DNA from: Clostridia bacterium
Lineage (GTDB): Bacteria; Bacillota; Clostridia; Oscillospirales; SIG627
Direction: 5' to 3'
DNA: 12,323 nt
NCBI GenBank assembly: GCA_017453605.1
Contig: JAFTEP010000189.1
Span: 1-12,323 of the forward strand
Below are positions 6,535 to 12,323 of this stretch, piece after piece. Every line of letters starts with the position of its first letter. The first letter of the stretch is position 1. The notes below the pieces were generated by a model. The model did no database searches and was not told where the DNA came from. It saw nothing but the letters and a program-made list of their open reading frames with translations. The position numbers and the translations under genes are program-made.

Positions 6535-7191
6535 GAAAACGAAAAGGATCAGATCCCGTCCGGTATCTGCACGAAAAACGACGATTTTCCGATCTACTGT
6601 CTGAGTATAGTCGGACAGATAGAGGGTCACACCGGGCTCGGAGGGGAAATAAAGAGCACAAAATATGAATCCGTCCTCCCGGAGCTTGTCGCGGTCGAGG
6701 AGAATCCGGCCGTGAAGGGTATGCTCGTGCTTCTGAACACGGTCGGGGGCGACGTGGAGGCGGGGCTGGCGATAAGCGAGCTGATCGCGGGGATGTCGAA
6801 ACCCACGGTGAGCCTCGTTCTCGGCGGCGGTCATTCTATAGGCATTCCTCTGGCTGTGGCGGCAAAGCGTTCGTTCATCGCCAGATCCGCGACGATGACG
6901 CTCCATCCCGTCAGGTTCAACGGGCTCGTTCTCGGCGTTTCGAGAAGCTTCACCTATCTTGAAAAGATGCAGGACCGCATCAGCACCTTCATCACCGATC
7001 ACTCCCGCGTGTCCGAAAAGACGCTCAGAGACCTGATGTATTCGAGCGAAGAGCTCGCCGGAGATATGGGCAGCCTTATAGACGGCACGAAAGCCGTGGA
7101 TATCGGGCTCATCGACCGCCTCGGCGGTCTGAAGGACGCCCTCGCGGAGCTGAGAGGGATGGCGTCCGGACAAACGCTGAAAATTCACTGA
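6532..7191 (+). CDS. tepA: TepA/ClpP-like serine protease (translocation-enhancing protein family), probable ACG start
   Basis: ClpP-fold serine protease of the TepA group, linked in Bacillus to pre-protein translocation or signal-peptide handling; 219 aa if started at ACG 6532. Family-typical sequence begins well before the first GTG (6712) or ATG (6721). Residues 23-34 read PIYCLSIVGQIE and continue GH, followed by YESVLPELVAVEENP. Then come LLNTVGGDVEAGLAI and GGGHSIG with nucleophile S102, and TMTLHPVR with catalytic H125. The C-terminal half (SEKTLRDLMYSSEELAGDMG, AVDIGLIDRLGG) is also standard. Starting at GTG 6712 would remove the first strand and about 60 residues. The ACG gives an N-terminus (M)ENEKDQIPSG of usual length and has a Shine-Dalgarno sequence at the right distance. 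Family confidence is high; the exact start is unproven. Confidence 0.82.
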   Translation, partial: TENEKDQIPSGICTKNDDFPIYCLSIVGQIEGHTGLGGEIKSTKYESVLPELVAVEENPAVKGMLVLLNTVGGDVEAGLAISELIAGMSKPTVSLVLGGGHSIGIPLAVAAKRSFIARSATMTLHPVRFNGLVLGVSRSFTYLEKMQDRISTFITDHSRVSEKTLRDLMYSSEELAGDMGSLIDGTKAVDIGLIDRLGGLKDALAELRGMASGQTLKIH

Positions 7192-7197
7192 ATACGC

Positions 7198-7227
7198 TTG
7201 ATTCAGACGGGTCTTTTGTGGTAAAAT
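7198..7227 (+). promoter_or_regulatory. Promoter of the ABC exporter gene (extended -10)
   Basis: TTGATT (7198-7203) is followed after 18 nt by TAAAAT (7222-7227). TGG directly before the hexamer gives an extended -10 (TGn). The start of transcription would be about 25 nt before the ATG at 7259. Confidence 0.65.
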
Positions 7228-7258
7228 ATCATTAGATTTTCCACGGAGGACGCTTTTT

Positions 7259-8998
7259 ATGCTGAAACGCTTCGCCGCCTTTTACAGGCCGCACCTCGGT
7301 CTATTCATCGCCGATCTTGTCTGCGCGCTTCTCCTCTCCGCCATCAACCTCGTCTATCCCATGATAACCCGCCGGATGATAAACGAATTCATCCCCGGCG
7401 GGCTCGTCAGACAGCTCGTCATCTTCGCCGCGATCCTTCTTGCGCTCTACGTTCTCAAGCTCTTTCTGAACTATTTCGTCTCCTACTGGGGGCATCTGGT
7501 CGGCGTATATATGCAGGCCGATATGCGCTCCAAACTCTTCGATCACCTCCAGCGCCTGCCCGTGTCGTTTTTTGACGACAACAAGACCGGCGCCATGATG
7601 AGCCGCATCATAAACGACCTGTTCGAGGTCTCGGAGCTCGCTCACCACGGACCGGAGGATCTCTTCATCTCGGCGCTTCTGCTCATAGGCTCGTTTATAC
7701 TTATGTCGTCGATCTGCCTGCCTCTGACGCTGATCGTCTTTGCTTCCATCCCGGTGCTCGTCGCCTTTGCCGCCCTCAAGCGTCTGCAGATGAACAAGGC
7801 GTTCAAGGCCGCCAGAGAACAGGTCAGCGTCATCAACGCGGGGCTCGAGAACTCGATCTCAGGCATCCGCGTCTCCAAGGCCTACGACAACCGTGAGGCT
7901 GAGAACCGCCTCTTCGGAGAGGGCAACAAAAAGTTCGTCTCGGCTCGCTCCGAAGCCTATAAGCACATGGGACAGTTCCACGCGGGCAGCACCTTCATCG
8001 GCGACGTCCTGCAGGTCATCATGTATATCTCCGGCGGTCTGTTCTGCATGAACGGCAGCATCGACTTCGGCGATCTGGCGGCGTTCGTTCTGTATATCTC
8101 CGTGTTCATGGACCCGGTCAAGCGCCTTATCAGCTTCGTCGAGCAGTACCAGGACGGAATGACGGGCTTCTCGAGGTACTGCGAGATCATGGATCAGCCC
8201 GTCGAGGAGGATTCTCCCGACGCCGAGGATATCCGTGACGTCAGAGGAGACATCGCTTTCGACGACGTTTCGTTCTCGTATAACGAAAACACCGAGGTTT
8301 TGAGCCACCTCAGCTTCGTGATCCCGTCCGGCAGGACGCTCGCGCTGGTCGGCCCGTCCGGCGGCGGGAAAACGACGATCTGCAACCTGATCCCTCGCTT
8401 CTACGAGCCGTCGTCCGGAAAGATCACTCTCGACGGCAGGGACGTCAAGAAGATCACCCTTTCGTCCTTGAGAAAAAACGTCGGCATCGTCTCGCAGGAC
8501 GTCTTCCTGTTCGATTCCACCGTCTACGACAACATCGCCTACGGCTGCGGAGAAGTCACCAGAGAACAGGTCGAGGCTGCGGCAAAGCGCGCGAACATCC
8601 ACGATTTCGTGATGAGCCTCCCCGACGGCTACGAGACTCTCGTCGGCGAGAGGGGAGTCAAGCTCTCCGGCGGTCAGAAACAGAGAGTTTCCATCGCGAG
8701 AGTCTTTTTGAAGGATCCGCCCGTCCTCATCCTCGACGAGGCGACCTCCGCTCTCGACAACGTCACCGAGGCGCTGATCCAGCAGAGCCTCGACGAACTG
8801 ACCCGCGGCAGGACGACGCTGGTCGTCGCGCACCGCCTCACGACAGTCATGCACGCCGACGAGATACTGGTCGTTACTTCCGACGGCATCGCCGAGCGCG
8901 GCACACACGCCGGACTTCTCGAAAAAGACGGCGTTTACGCAACTCTATGGAGAGGCGCCGTCGGCGCGGAAAACGGCAAGATCGAGATAAAAGAATAA
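7259..8998 (+). CDS. ABC exporter, fused transmembrane and ATPase domains (MsbA/BmrA type)
   Basis: Half-transporter of 579 aa, expected to work as a membrane homodimer that exports a lipid, peptide or drug-like compound. The N-terminal type IV exporter domain spans about 1-300, with hydrophobic segments near 14-36, 50-70, 130-175 and 240-290. The coupling region contains YMQADMRSKLFDHLQRLPVSFFDDNKTGAMMSRIINDL. In the ATPase domain Walker A is GPSGGGKTT (365-373), the signature LSGGQKQR is at 469-476, Walker B ends in D493-E494 (VLILDEATSALD) and the switch His is H525. All catalytic residues are intact. The ATG has GGAGGA 8 nt upstream. Because only one chain is encoded, a homodimer is more likely than a heterodimer; the substrate is unknown. 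The peroxiredoxin gene follows after 20 nt and is probably co-transcribed. Confidence 0.94.
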   Translation: MLKRFAAFYRPHLGLFIADLVCALLLSAINLVYPMITRRMINEFIPGGLVRQLVIFAAILLALYVLKLFLNYFVSYWGHLVGVYMQADMRSKLFDHLQRLPVSFFDDNKTGAMMSRIINDLFEVSELAHHGPEDLFISALLLIGSFILMSSICLPLTLIVFASIPVLVAFAALKRLQMNKAFKAAREQVSVINAGLENSISGIRVSKAYDNREAENRLFGEGNKKFVSARSEAYKHMGQFHAGSTFIGDVLQVIMYISGGLFCMNGSIDFGDLAAFVLYISVFMDPVKRLISFVEQYQDGMTGFSRYCEIMDQPVEEDSPDAEDIRDVRGDIAFDDVSFSYNENTEVLSHLSFVIPSGRTLALVGPSGGGKTTICNLIPRFYEPSSGKITLDGRDVKKITLSSLRKNVGIVSQDVFLFDSTVYDNIAYGCGEVTREQVEAAAKRANIHDFVMSLPDGYETLVGERGVKLSGGQKQRVSIARVFLKDPPVLILDEATSALDNVTEALIQQSLDELTRGRTTLVVAHRLTTVMHADEILVVTSDGIAERGTHAGLLEKDGVYATLWRGAVGAENGKIEIKE

Positions 8999-9018
8999 TT
9001 TTTTGGAGGAGAAAAACA

Positions 9019-9471
9019 ATGCTCGAAAAAGGAATGAAAGCCCCGGATTTCACACTTACGGATAAGGACGGGAAAAAGGTCTCGCTGTCAGATTTTCTCG
9101 GAACTAAGATCGTTTTGTACTTCTATCCGAAGGACAACACTCCCGGATGCACCCGTCAGGCCTGCGCCTTCGCCGGGCTCAACCGCGAGTTCGAGAAGCG
9201 CGGGATAAAGGTCGTCGGCGTGAGCAGGGACAGCGTCGCCTCACACGTGAAATTCGCCGAGAAGTATTCTCTGCCCTTCGTCCTCCTCTCCGATCCGGAG
9301 CTTGAAGCCATCAAAGCATACGGCGTATGGCAGGAGAAGAAAAACTGCGGCAAGGTCACGATGGGCGTCGTCAGAACGACCTTCATCATCGACGAGAAGG
9401 GCGTTATCGCCGAAGTTATGCCCAAGGTCAAGCCCGACACGAACGCCGCCGAGATCCTCGCGGCGCTCTGA
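9019..9471 (+). CDS. bcp: Thioredoxin-dependent thiol peroxidase (Bcp/PrxQ peroxiredoxin)
   Basis: Cytosolic peroxiredoxin of 150 aa that reduces hydrogen peroxide and organic hydroperoxides using thioredoxin. The conserved YPKDNTPGCTRQACAF segment carries the peroxidatic C44 and a resolving C49 five residues later, as in the two-Cys Bcp subgroup. PDFTL (9-13), SRDSVASH, PFVLLSDPE and TTFIIDEKG are standard family blocks, and length is normal. The frame is open upstream into the end of the exporter gene. The ATG at 9019 has GGAGGA 8 nt before it and gives the usual N-terminus, so it is the true start. A strong terminator lies just downstream. Confidence 0.94.
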   Translation: MLEKGMKAPDFTLTDKDGKKVSLSDFLGTKIVLYFYPKDNTPGCTRQACAFAGLNREFEKRGIKVVGVSRDSVASHVKFAEKYSLPFVLLSDPELEAIKAYGVWQEKKNCGKVTMGVVRTTFIIDEKGVIAEVMPKVKPDTNAAEILAAL

Positions 9472-9486
9472 AACTCCCTAGCTGCG

Positions 9487-9524
9487 AAGGACGGCGCGGG
9501 ATCAAAGCCCGCGCCGTCCTTTTT
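9487..9524 (+). terminator. Strong terminator between convergent peroxiredoxin and AraC genes
   Basis: AAGGACGGCGCGGG (9487-9500) pairs perfectly over 14 bp with CCCGCGCCGTCCTT (9508-9521) around a 7-nt loop, with a T-tract at 9520-9524. It serves the plus strand; on the minus strand the stem is followed by little T-richness, so use by the AraC transcript is less sure. Confidence 0.88.
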
Positions 9525-10312
9525 CAGCGTAAAAAAGCGCTTTTTCTGAATTCTCCCGGACTCTGACCGGTGTGCTTTTTGAAGACCTTGCAGAAGTGGT
9601 ACACGTCGCAGAAGCCCGTCATCTCGGAGATCTTTTTTATCCCCTGCTCCGAGCCGAGAAGCATATCTTTCGCGCTCTCTATGCGAAGAAGGATCAGATA
9701 CTGCCTCGGAGTGACCGAAAAGCGCCTTTTGAACAGCCGCTCGAAATACTGCGGACTGATGCCGAGATCCCCGTAGAGATCCGAGATCTTCAGCTCCGGC
9801 TCGGAAAAGTGAAGGCGCAGGTGATCGAGAGCCGCTTCGATCTTTTCGTATTTGGAGCGGTCAAGGTATCTTTCCCGCTCTCCCGCGAGCAGACCGATGA
9901 CGCCGTAAAGGCAGGACATACACTCGAAAACGTATCCGCCGCTCTTTTTCCGCCACGCGATCCGGGCTCTCGTAAAGAGCCCGCCCGCGGCGTTGGCGTC
10001 GTTTGATTTTATATAAAACGGGCGGGGAAACGCGCCGGCGGTCTCGAAGTCGAGATTGACGACGGAGCTCTTTTCTCCGTCCAGCTCCACGCGGTACGCC
10101 TCTCCCCGCGGGATATACAGAACGGAGCCCGGCTCTGTTCTTATCTTTTTGTCCGCAAAGGTGAAGAGCTCCGACCCCTCGAAGGTGAACATGAAGGTCG
10201 AGCTGTACCTGCCCGGGTTGGAAAACGGATAGTGCTCTTTTTTTATTTCGTATCCCGCGGCGCGGATGAATTTCGTGACGGTGAAATATTCCTCGGATAA
10301 CTCTGCCTGCGT
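9524..10312 (-). CDS. AraC-family transcriptional regulator, probable ACG start
   Basis: One-component regulator of 262 aa if started at ACG 10312. The N-terminal half is a cupin-like sensing domain (PGSVLYIPRGEAYRVEL matches 'pGdl.lippg..H.y'). The C-terminal half is the double HTH: LKISDLYGDLGISPQYFERLFKR, TPRQYLILLRIESAKDMLL, then IKKISEMTGFCDVYHFCKVFKK and GQSPGEFRK. The first ATG (10192) cuts through a beta-strand (YSSTFMFTFEGS). The preceding in-frame residues (TKFIRAAGYEI, HYPFSNPGRYSSTF) look like normal AraC N-terminal sequence. That extension, open to a TAA at 10355-10357, holds no ATG, GTG, TTG or CTG. ACG 10312-10310 has GGAGG 10 nt upstream. It probably controls the divergent hydrolase and glycyl radical enzyme genes. 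Family confidence is high, start uncertain. Confidence 0.83.
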   Translation of the reverse strand, partial: TQAELSEEYFTVTKFIRAAGYEIKKEHYPFSNPGRYSSTFMFTFEGSELFTFADKKIRTEPGSVLYIPRGEAYRVELDGEKSSVVNLDFETAGAFPRPFYIKSNDANAAGGLFTRARIAWRKKSGGYVFECMSCLYGVIGLLAGERERYLDRSKYEKIEAALDHLRLHFSEPELKISDLYGDLGISPQYFERLFKRRFSVTPRQYLILLRIESAKDMLLGSEQGIKKISEMTGFCDVYHFCKVFKKHTGQSPGEFRKSAFLR

Positions 10313-10327
10313 TTTCTTTGCGCCTCC
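10310..10327 (-). promoter_or_regulatory. Shine-Dalgarno sequence facing an ACG start codon (AraC gene)
   Basis: On the minus strand GGAGG (plus 10323-10327) is followed after 10 nt by ACG (10312-10310), in frame with the regulator. From the predicted transcription start near 10355 to ATG 10192 there is no ATG or GTG in any frame. The only TTG lies right at the promoter. Confidence 0.55.
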
Positions 10328-10361
10328 CCGCTTTTTTTGGTCCCGTCCGGGATCTTATCCA

Positions 10362-10389
10362 ATTATATCACGTTTGTCCGGGACTTCAA
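10362..10389 (-). promoter_or_regulatory. Promoter of the AraC gene (extended -10)
   Basis: On the minus strand TTGAAG (10384-10389) precedes a consensus TATAAT (10362-10367) by 16 nt, with TGA immediately before the -10 giving an extended -10. Transcription would start near 10355. A short inverted repeat, TCCC/GGGA (10341-10352), lies at the extreme 5' end of the transcript. Confidence 0.68.
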
Positions 10390-10409
10390 TAGTTTTGTTT
10401 CAGAAAACA

Positions 10410-10459
10410 CAAAAAAACAAAAAAACACATTGACTCTCCGGAGCGTTCTGAACTAAAAT
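10410..10459 (+). promoter_or_regulatory. Promoter of the hydrolase-glycyl radical enzyme operon with A-tract upstream element
   Basis: TTGACT (10430-10435) and TAAAAT (10454-10459) are 18 nt apart. Directly upstream is an exact tandem CAAAAAAA repeat (10410-10425), which looks like an UP element. The spacer contains the perfect palindrome CTCCGGAG (10436-10443), a candidate operator. The AraC promoter lies about 40 bp away on the other strand, so one regulator could act on both. Confidence 0.65.
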
Positions 10460-10471
10460 GGATCCGGAATA

Positions 10472-10489
10472 CCGGGCGCGCAAGCCCGG
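10472..10489 (+). other. 5'-end hairpin in the hydrolase mRNA leader
   Basis: CCGGGC (10472-10477) and GCCCGG (10484-10489) form a 6-bp GC stem around GCGCAA, a few nucleotides after the predicted transcription start. There is no T-tract. A role in mRNA stability is possible. Confidence 0.35.
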
Positions 10490-10510
10490 CGCTGAAGATC
10501 ACGACCTCGG

Positions 10511-10540
10511 AGGAAAAAATGAAAAAGGAAAAAATGAAAA
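10511..10540 (+). repeat. Exact 15-bp tandem duplication of ribosome binding site and start codon
   Basis: AGGAAAAAATGAAAA occurs twice back to back (10511-10525 and 10526-10540). Each copy holds an AGGA and an ATG, at 10519 and 10534, which are in the same frame. The hydrolase therefore has two equivalent starts five codons apart. Only the first is boosted by an upstream CGG that completes GGAGG. Confidence 0.85.
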
Positions 10541-11223
10541 AGATCCTTCTGATCGGCGACTCTGTCCGCATCGGCTATGACGCTTACGTCAGGGAGGGCC
10601 TGAAGAGAGCCGCCGAAGTCAGCTATCCCGAAGAAAACTGCACCTCGTCCTATTGGGTGCTGAGGAACCTTCACATCTGGGCGGACGAGCTGGAAGTGTA
10701 CGACGCGGATCTGGTCCACTTCAACGCCGGTCACTGGGACACACTCAGGATCTACGGCGATCCTCCGATCACCCCGATCGGCGTTTATAAGGAGAACCTC
10801 GTGCGCATTGTGCGCAGGATAAGATTTCTTTTTCCCCGCGCGAAGCTGATCTTCGCCCTCTCCACTCCGGTGATCGAATCCGGGTTTATCGAGGGCTTCG
10901 AATGCCGCCTAAATCGCGACATCGAGGAATATAACCGTATCGCCGTGGAGGCTCTCTCGGAATTCGGGGTCATTATCAACGATCTTTATTCTCCGCTTTC
11001 CGCCAGACCCGGACTGCATTCCGATCAGACTCATTTTTTTACCGCCGACGGCACCGGACTTATAGGCGGCCTGGTGACCGACGCCGTCTGCGGCGCTCTC
11101 GGACTGGACAGATCAAAGCTTGCTGTTCCCGATAAAGCAAAATTTGAGATCACAAAATACAAAAACGACCGGGAGCTTTACGTCAAAAAGGGCGATTATT
11201 ACGTTCCGGTTATCGGAATATGA
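10519..11223 (+). CDS. SGNH/GDSL-family hydrolase (esterase-like)
   Basis: Predicted cytosolic esterase or deacetylase of 234 aa with no signal peptide. Block I is IGDSVRIGY with nucleophile S15. The Asn/Gly block appears as N69-A-G-H-W-D74, and block V is D169-Q-T-H172, giving a complete Ser-Asp-His set. PITPIGVYKENLVRIVRRIR and LIFALSTPV are typical of the SGNH subgroup related to carbohydrate acetylesterases. The C-terminal 40 residues (KFEITKYKNDRELYVKKGDYYV) are a charged extension that I do not recognise. The start is ambiguous between 10519 and 10534 because of a tandem duplication. The gene is first in an apparent operon with the glycyl radical enzyme, 32 nt downstream, and diverges from the AraC gene. 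A substrate such as an acylated sugar is inference. Confidence 0.85.
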   Translation: MKKEKMKKILLIGDSVRIGYDAYVREGLKRAAEVSYPEENCTSSYWVLRNLHIWADELEVYDADLVHFNAGHWDTLRIYGDPPITPIGVYKENLVRIVRRIRFLFPRAKLIFALSTPVIESGFIEGFECRLNRDIEEYNRIAVEALSEFGVIINDLYSPLSARPGLHSDQTHFFTADGTGLIGGLVTDAVCGALGLDRSKLAVPDKAKFEITKYKNDRELYVKKGDYYVPVIGI

Positions 11224-11255
11224 GATCGGACGCCGGAAAGAAAAGAAGTGAAACT

Positions 11256-12323
11256 ATGCTGATTAGCGACGCCGACAGAAACTTTATAATGAACAAATAT
11301 CACCGGCAGGACGAGCCGTTTGATCCTTTTCACCGCTGGGATTATCACGGATACGGGTTCGATCCCTCGACAGGTCTTGACGACTCGCGGATGAAGGCGG
11401 GTCTTGAAGAGCTGAGAGAGAGCACCGTCGGTGAACCCCACGCGCTGATCAAGGCGAAGGGCTTTGCGTATATCCTCGACAATATGCGCATCGACGTCAG
11501 CCCGAACGACTATTTCGTCGGGCTTTACAACTGGGGAAGGCTCCTCAACGAGCCCTTCGTCAGAAAGTGGCGCGAAGAAGCGCTCCGCGAAGAGGACAAA
11601 GAGTTTATATCCCTTATGCACAGGTCCGGCGCCGCCGAGATCTGGCTCGACGTCGACCACTTCGTCCCCGACTGGGATCAGCTCCTCTCTCTCGGCGTCC
11701 CCGGTCTGCTTCAGAGGATAAAGCGCGTCAGAGACGGCAAGACGGGTCTTTCTCCCGCTCAGAGCGCGTTCTATGAGACTATGATCGTCGAGTATGAAGC
11801 GCTCCTCAGGCTCCTCTCGCGCCTCGCGGACTTTTGCAAAAAGAGCGAAAGCCCCAAAAAAGACCGCGTCCTCGCGGCGCTTGAAAATATCCGCGACGGC
11901 GCCCCGAAGACTACTCTCGACGCACTCGAACTCATGTATATCTTCTTCATGGTCTCGGAGTACGTCGATCAGTTCCAGGCGCGCTCTCTCGGGAACGGCC
12001 TCGATCACACGCTGAGAAGGTTCTATTATAAAGACCTCGCCGACGGCACGTTCACCAAAGACGAGATCGCCTCTTTCCTCGCGTATTTCATGCTTCAGTT
12101 CCCCGCCATCGGTCACCCGCAGGGTCACCCATTCTATCTCGGCGGTATGGATGAACTCGGCCGCGACACCTCGGACGAACTGACTTTTCTCATTCTCGAC
12201 GTATACGGCGAACTCGATCTTTATAATCCCAAGATCCAGGTCAAAATAAATCCCGACACTCCCGACGGGCTCATCGACAAGGTGTTGAAGCTCATCCGCG
12301 CGGGCAAAACGAGCTTTATGTTC
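11256..12323 (+). CDS. Pyruvate formate-lyase-like glycyl radical enzyme, N-terminal part (runs off window)
   Basis: The first 356 residues of a glycyl radical enzyme. GEPHALIKAKGFAYILDNMRIDVSPNDYFVG (about 60-90) matches the family's N-terminal block that positions the active-site barrel. TTLDALELMYIFFMV, FQARSLGNGLDHTLRRFYYKDL, TFTKDEIASFLAYFMLQF and YNPKIQVKIN are also family-typical. The catalytic Cys, the C-terminal Gly loop and any activating enzyme lie beyond the window, so the reaction cannot be assigned. The residues seen do not single out pyruvate formate-lyase, and 'pyruvate formate-lyase family' is as far as they go. The ATG at 11256 follows a purine stretch (GAAAAGAAG) without a strong Shine-Dalgarno sequence. 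Co-directional position 32 nt after an SGNH hydrolase, under an AraC regulator, suggests use of a carbohydrate-like substrate. Confidence 0.82.
   Translation, partial: MLISDADRNFIMNKYHRQDEPFDPFHRWDYHGYGFDPSTGLDDSRMKAGLEELRESTVGEPHALIKAKGFAYILDNMRIDVSPNDYFVGLYNWGRLLNEPFVRKWREEALREEDKEFISLMHRSGAAEIWLDVDHFVPDWDQLLSLGVPGLLQRIKRVRDGKTGLSPAQSAFYETMIVEYEALLRLLSRLADFCKKSESPKKDRVLAALENIRDGAPKTTLDALELMYIFFMVSEYVDQFQARSLGNGLDHTLRRFYYKDLADGTFTKDEIASFLAYFMLQFPAIGHPQGHPFYLGGMDELGRDTSDELTFLILDVYGELDLYNPKIQVKINPDTPDGLIDKVLKLIRAGKTSFMF

Noticed and set aside
6487..7188. Minus-strand open frame (233 codons) opposite the TepA-like gene
   Set aside because: The plus strand encodes a conserved ClpP-like protein through the same region.
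4153..8680. Shared 15-nt string TCCGGCGGTCAGAAA in the two ABC genes
   Set aside because: It encodes the ABC signature SGGQK in both proteins, so similarity reflects protein conservation and codon preference rather than a DNA repeat.
7859..8908. Minus-strand open frame (349 codons) opposite the ABC exporter
   Set aside because: Antisense shadow of the conserved ATPase domain; no motifs and no ribosome binding site of note.
8947..9018. Upstream start for the peroxiredoxin inside the exporter gene
   Set aside because: The added residues are not family-like; ATG 9019 has an ideal ribosome binding site and the usual N-terminus.
11199..12128. Minus-strand open frame (309 codons) opposite the glycyl radical enzyme
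   Set aside because: Antisense shadow; the plus-strand frame carries clear family motifs.

Overview
The window looks like a chromosomal stretch of a GC-rich, Gram-positive-type anaerobe, most likely an uncultured member of the Clostridia. This is inferred from sigma-A-like promoters, GGAGG ribosome binding sites, a TepA-type ClpP-like protease, a membrane-anchored DacF/PBP5-like carboxypeptidase, an MsmK/UgpC-type sugar ATPase and a glycyl radical enzyme. No rRNA, tRNA, CRISPR array, insertion sequence or phage gene is visible.

Left part (1-3394), minus strand. A promoter at 3365-3394 drives a four-gene operon read right to left: an XRE-type regulator, a 121-aa protein of unknown function, a short-chain polyprenyl diphosphate synthase and a D-Ala-D-Ala carboxypeptidase. 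The last three genes overlap by 4 bp each. The operon ends in hairpin/T-tract structures at 53-161. The theme is isoprenoid supply and cell wall maturation.

Middle part (3395-9524), plus strand. An AT-rich gap of about 350 bp precedes an orphan sugar ABC ATPase. Next come a CAT/E2-fold acyltransferase-like protein lacking the classical catalytic His and a Nudix hydrolase, closed by a strong terminator. A TepA/ClpP-like protease, a single-chain ABC exporter with its own promoter, and a Bcp-type peroxiredoxin follow, ending at a 14-bp-stem terminator.

Right part (9524-12323). An AraC-family regulator (minus) diverges from an SGNH/GDSL hydrolase and a pyruvate-formate-lyase-like glycyl radical enzyme (plus) that runs off the window. 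This resembles a locally regulated catabolic locus of unknown substrate.

The most unusual signal concerns start codons. Two unrelated genes, the TepA-like protease and the AraC regulator, have conserved N-terminal coding sequence upstream of their first ATG or GTG. In both, the in-frame extension contains no ATG, GTG or TTG. Each has a purine-rich Shine-Dalgarno sequence 8-10 nt before an in-frame ACG. Either this lineage starts some genes at ACG or ATG-to-ACG changes have occurred here. Other oddities are an Asn-to-Cys change in the SxN motif of the carboxypeptidase and an exact 15-bp tandem duplication of the ribosome binding site plus start codon of the SGNH hydrolase.
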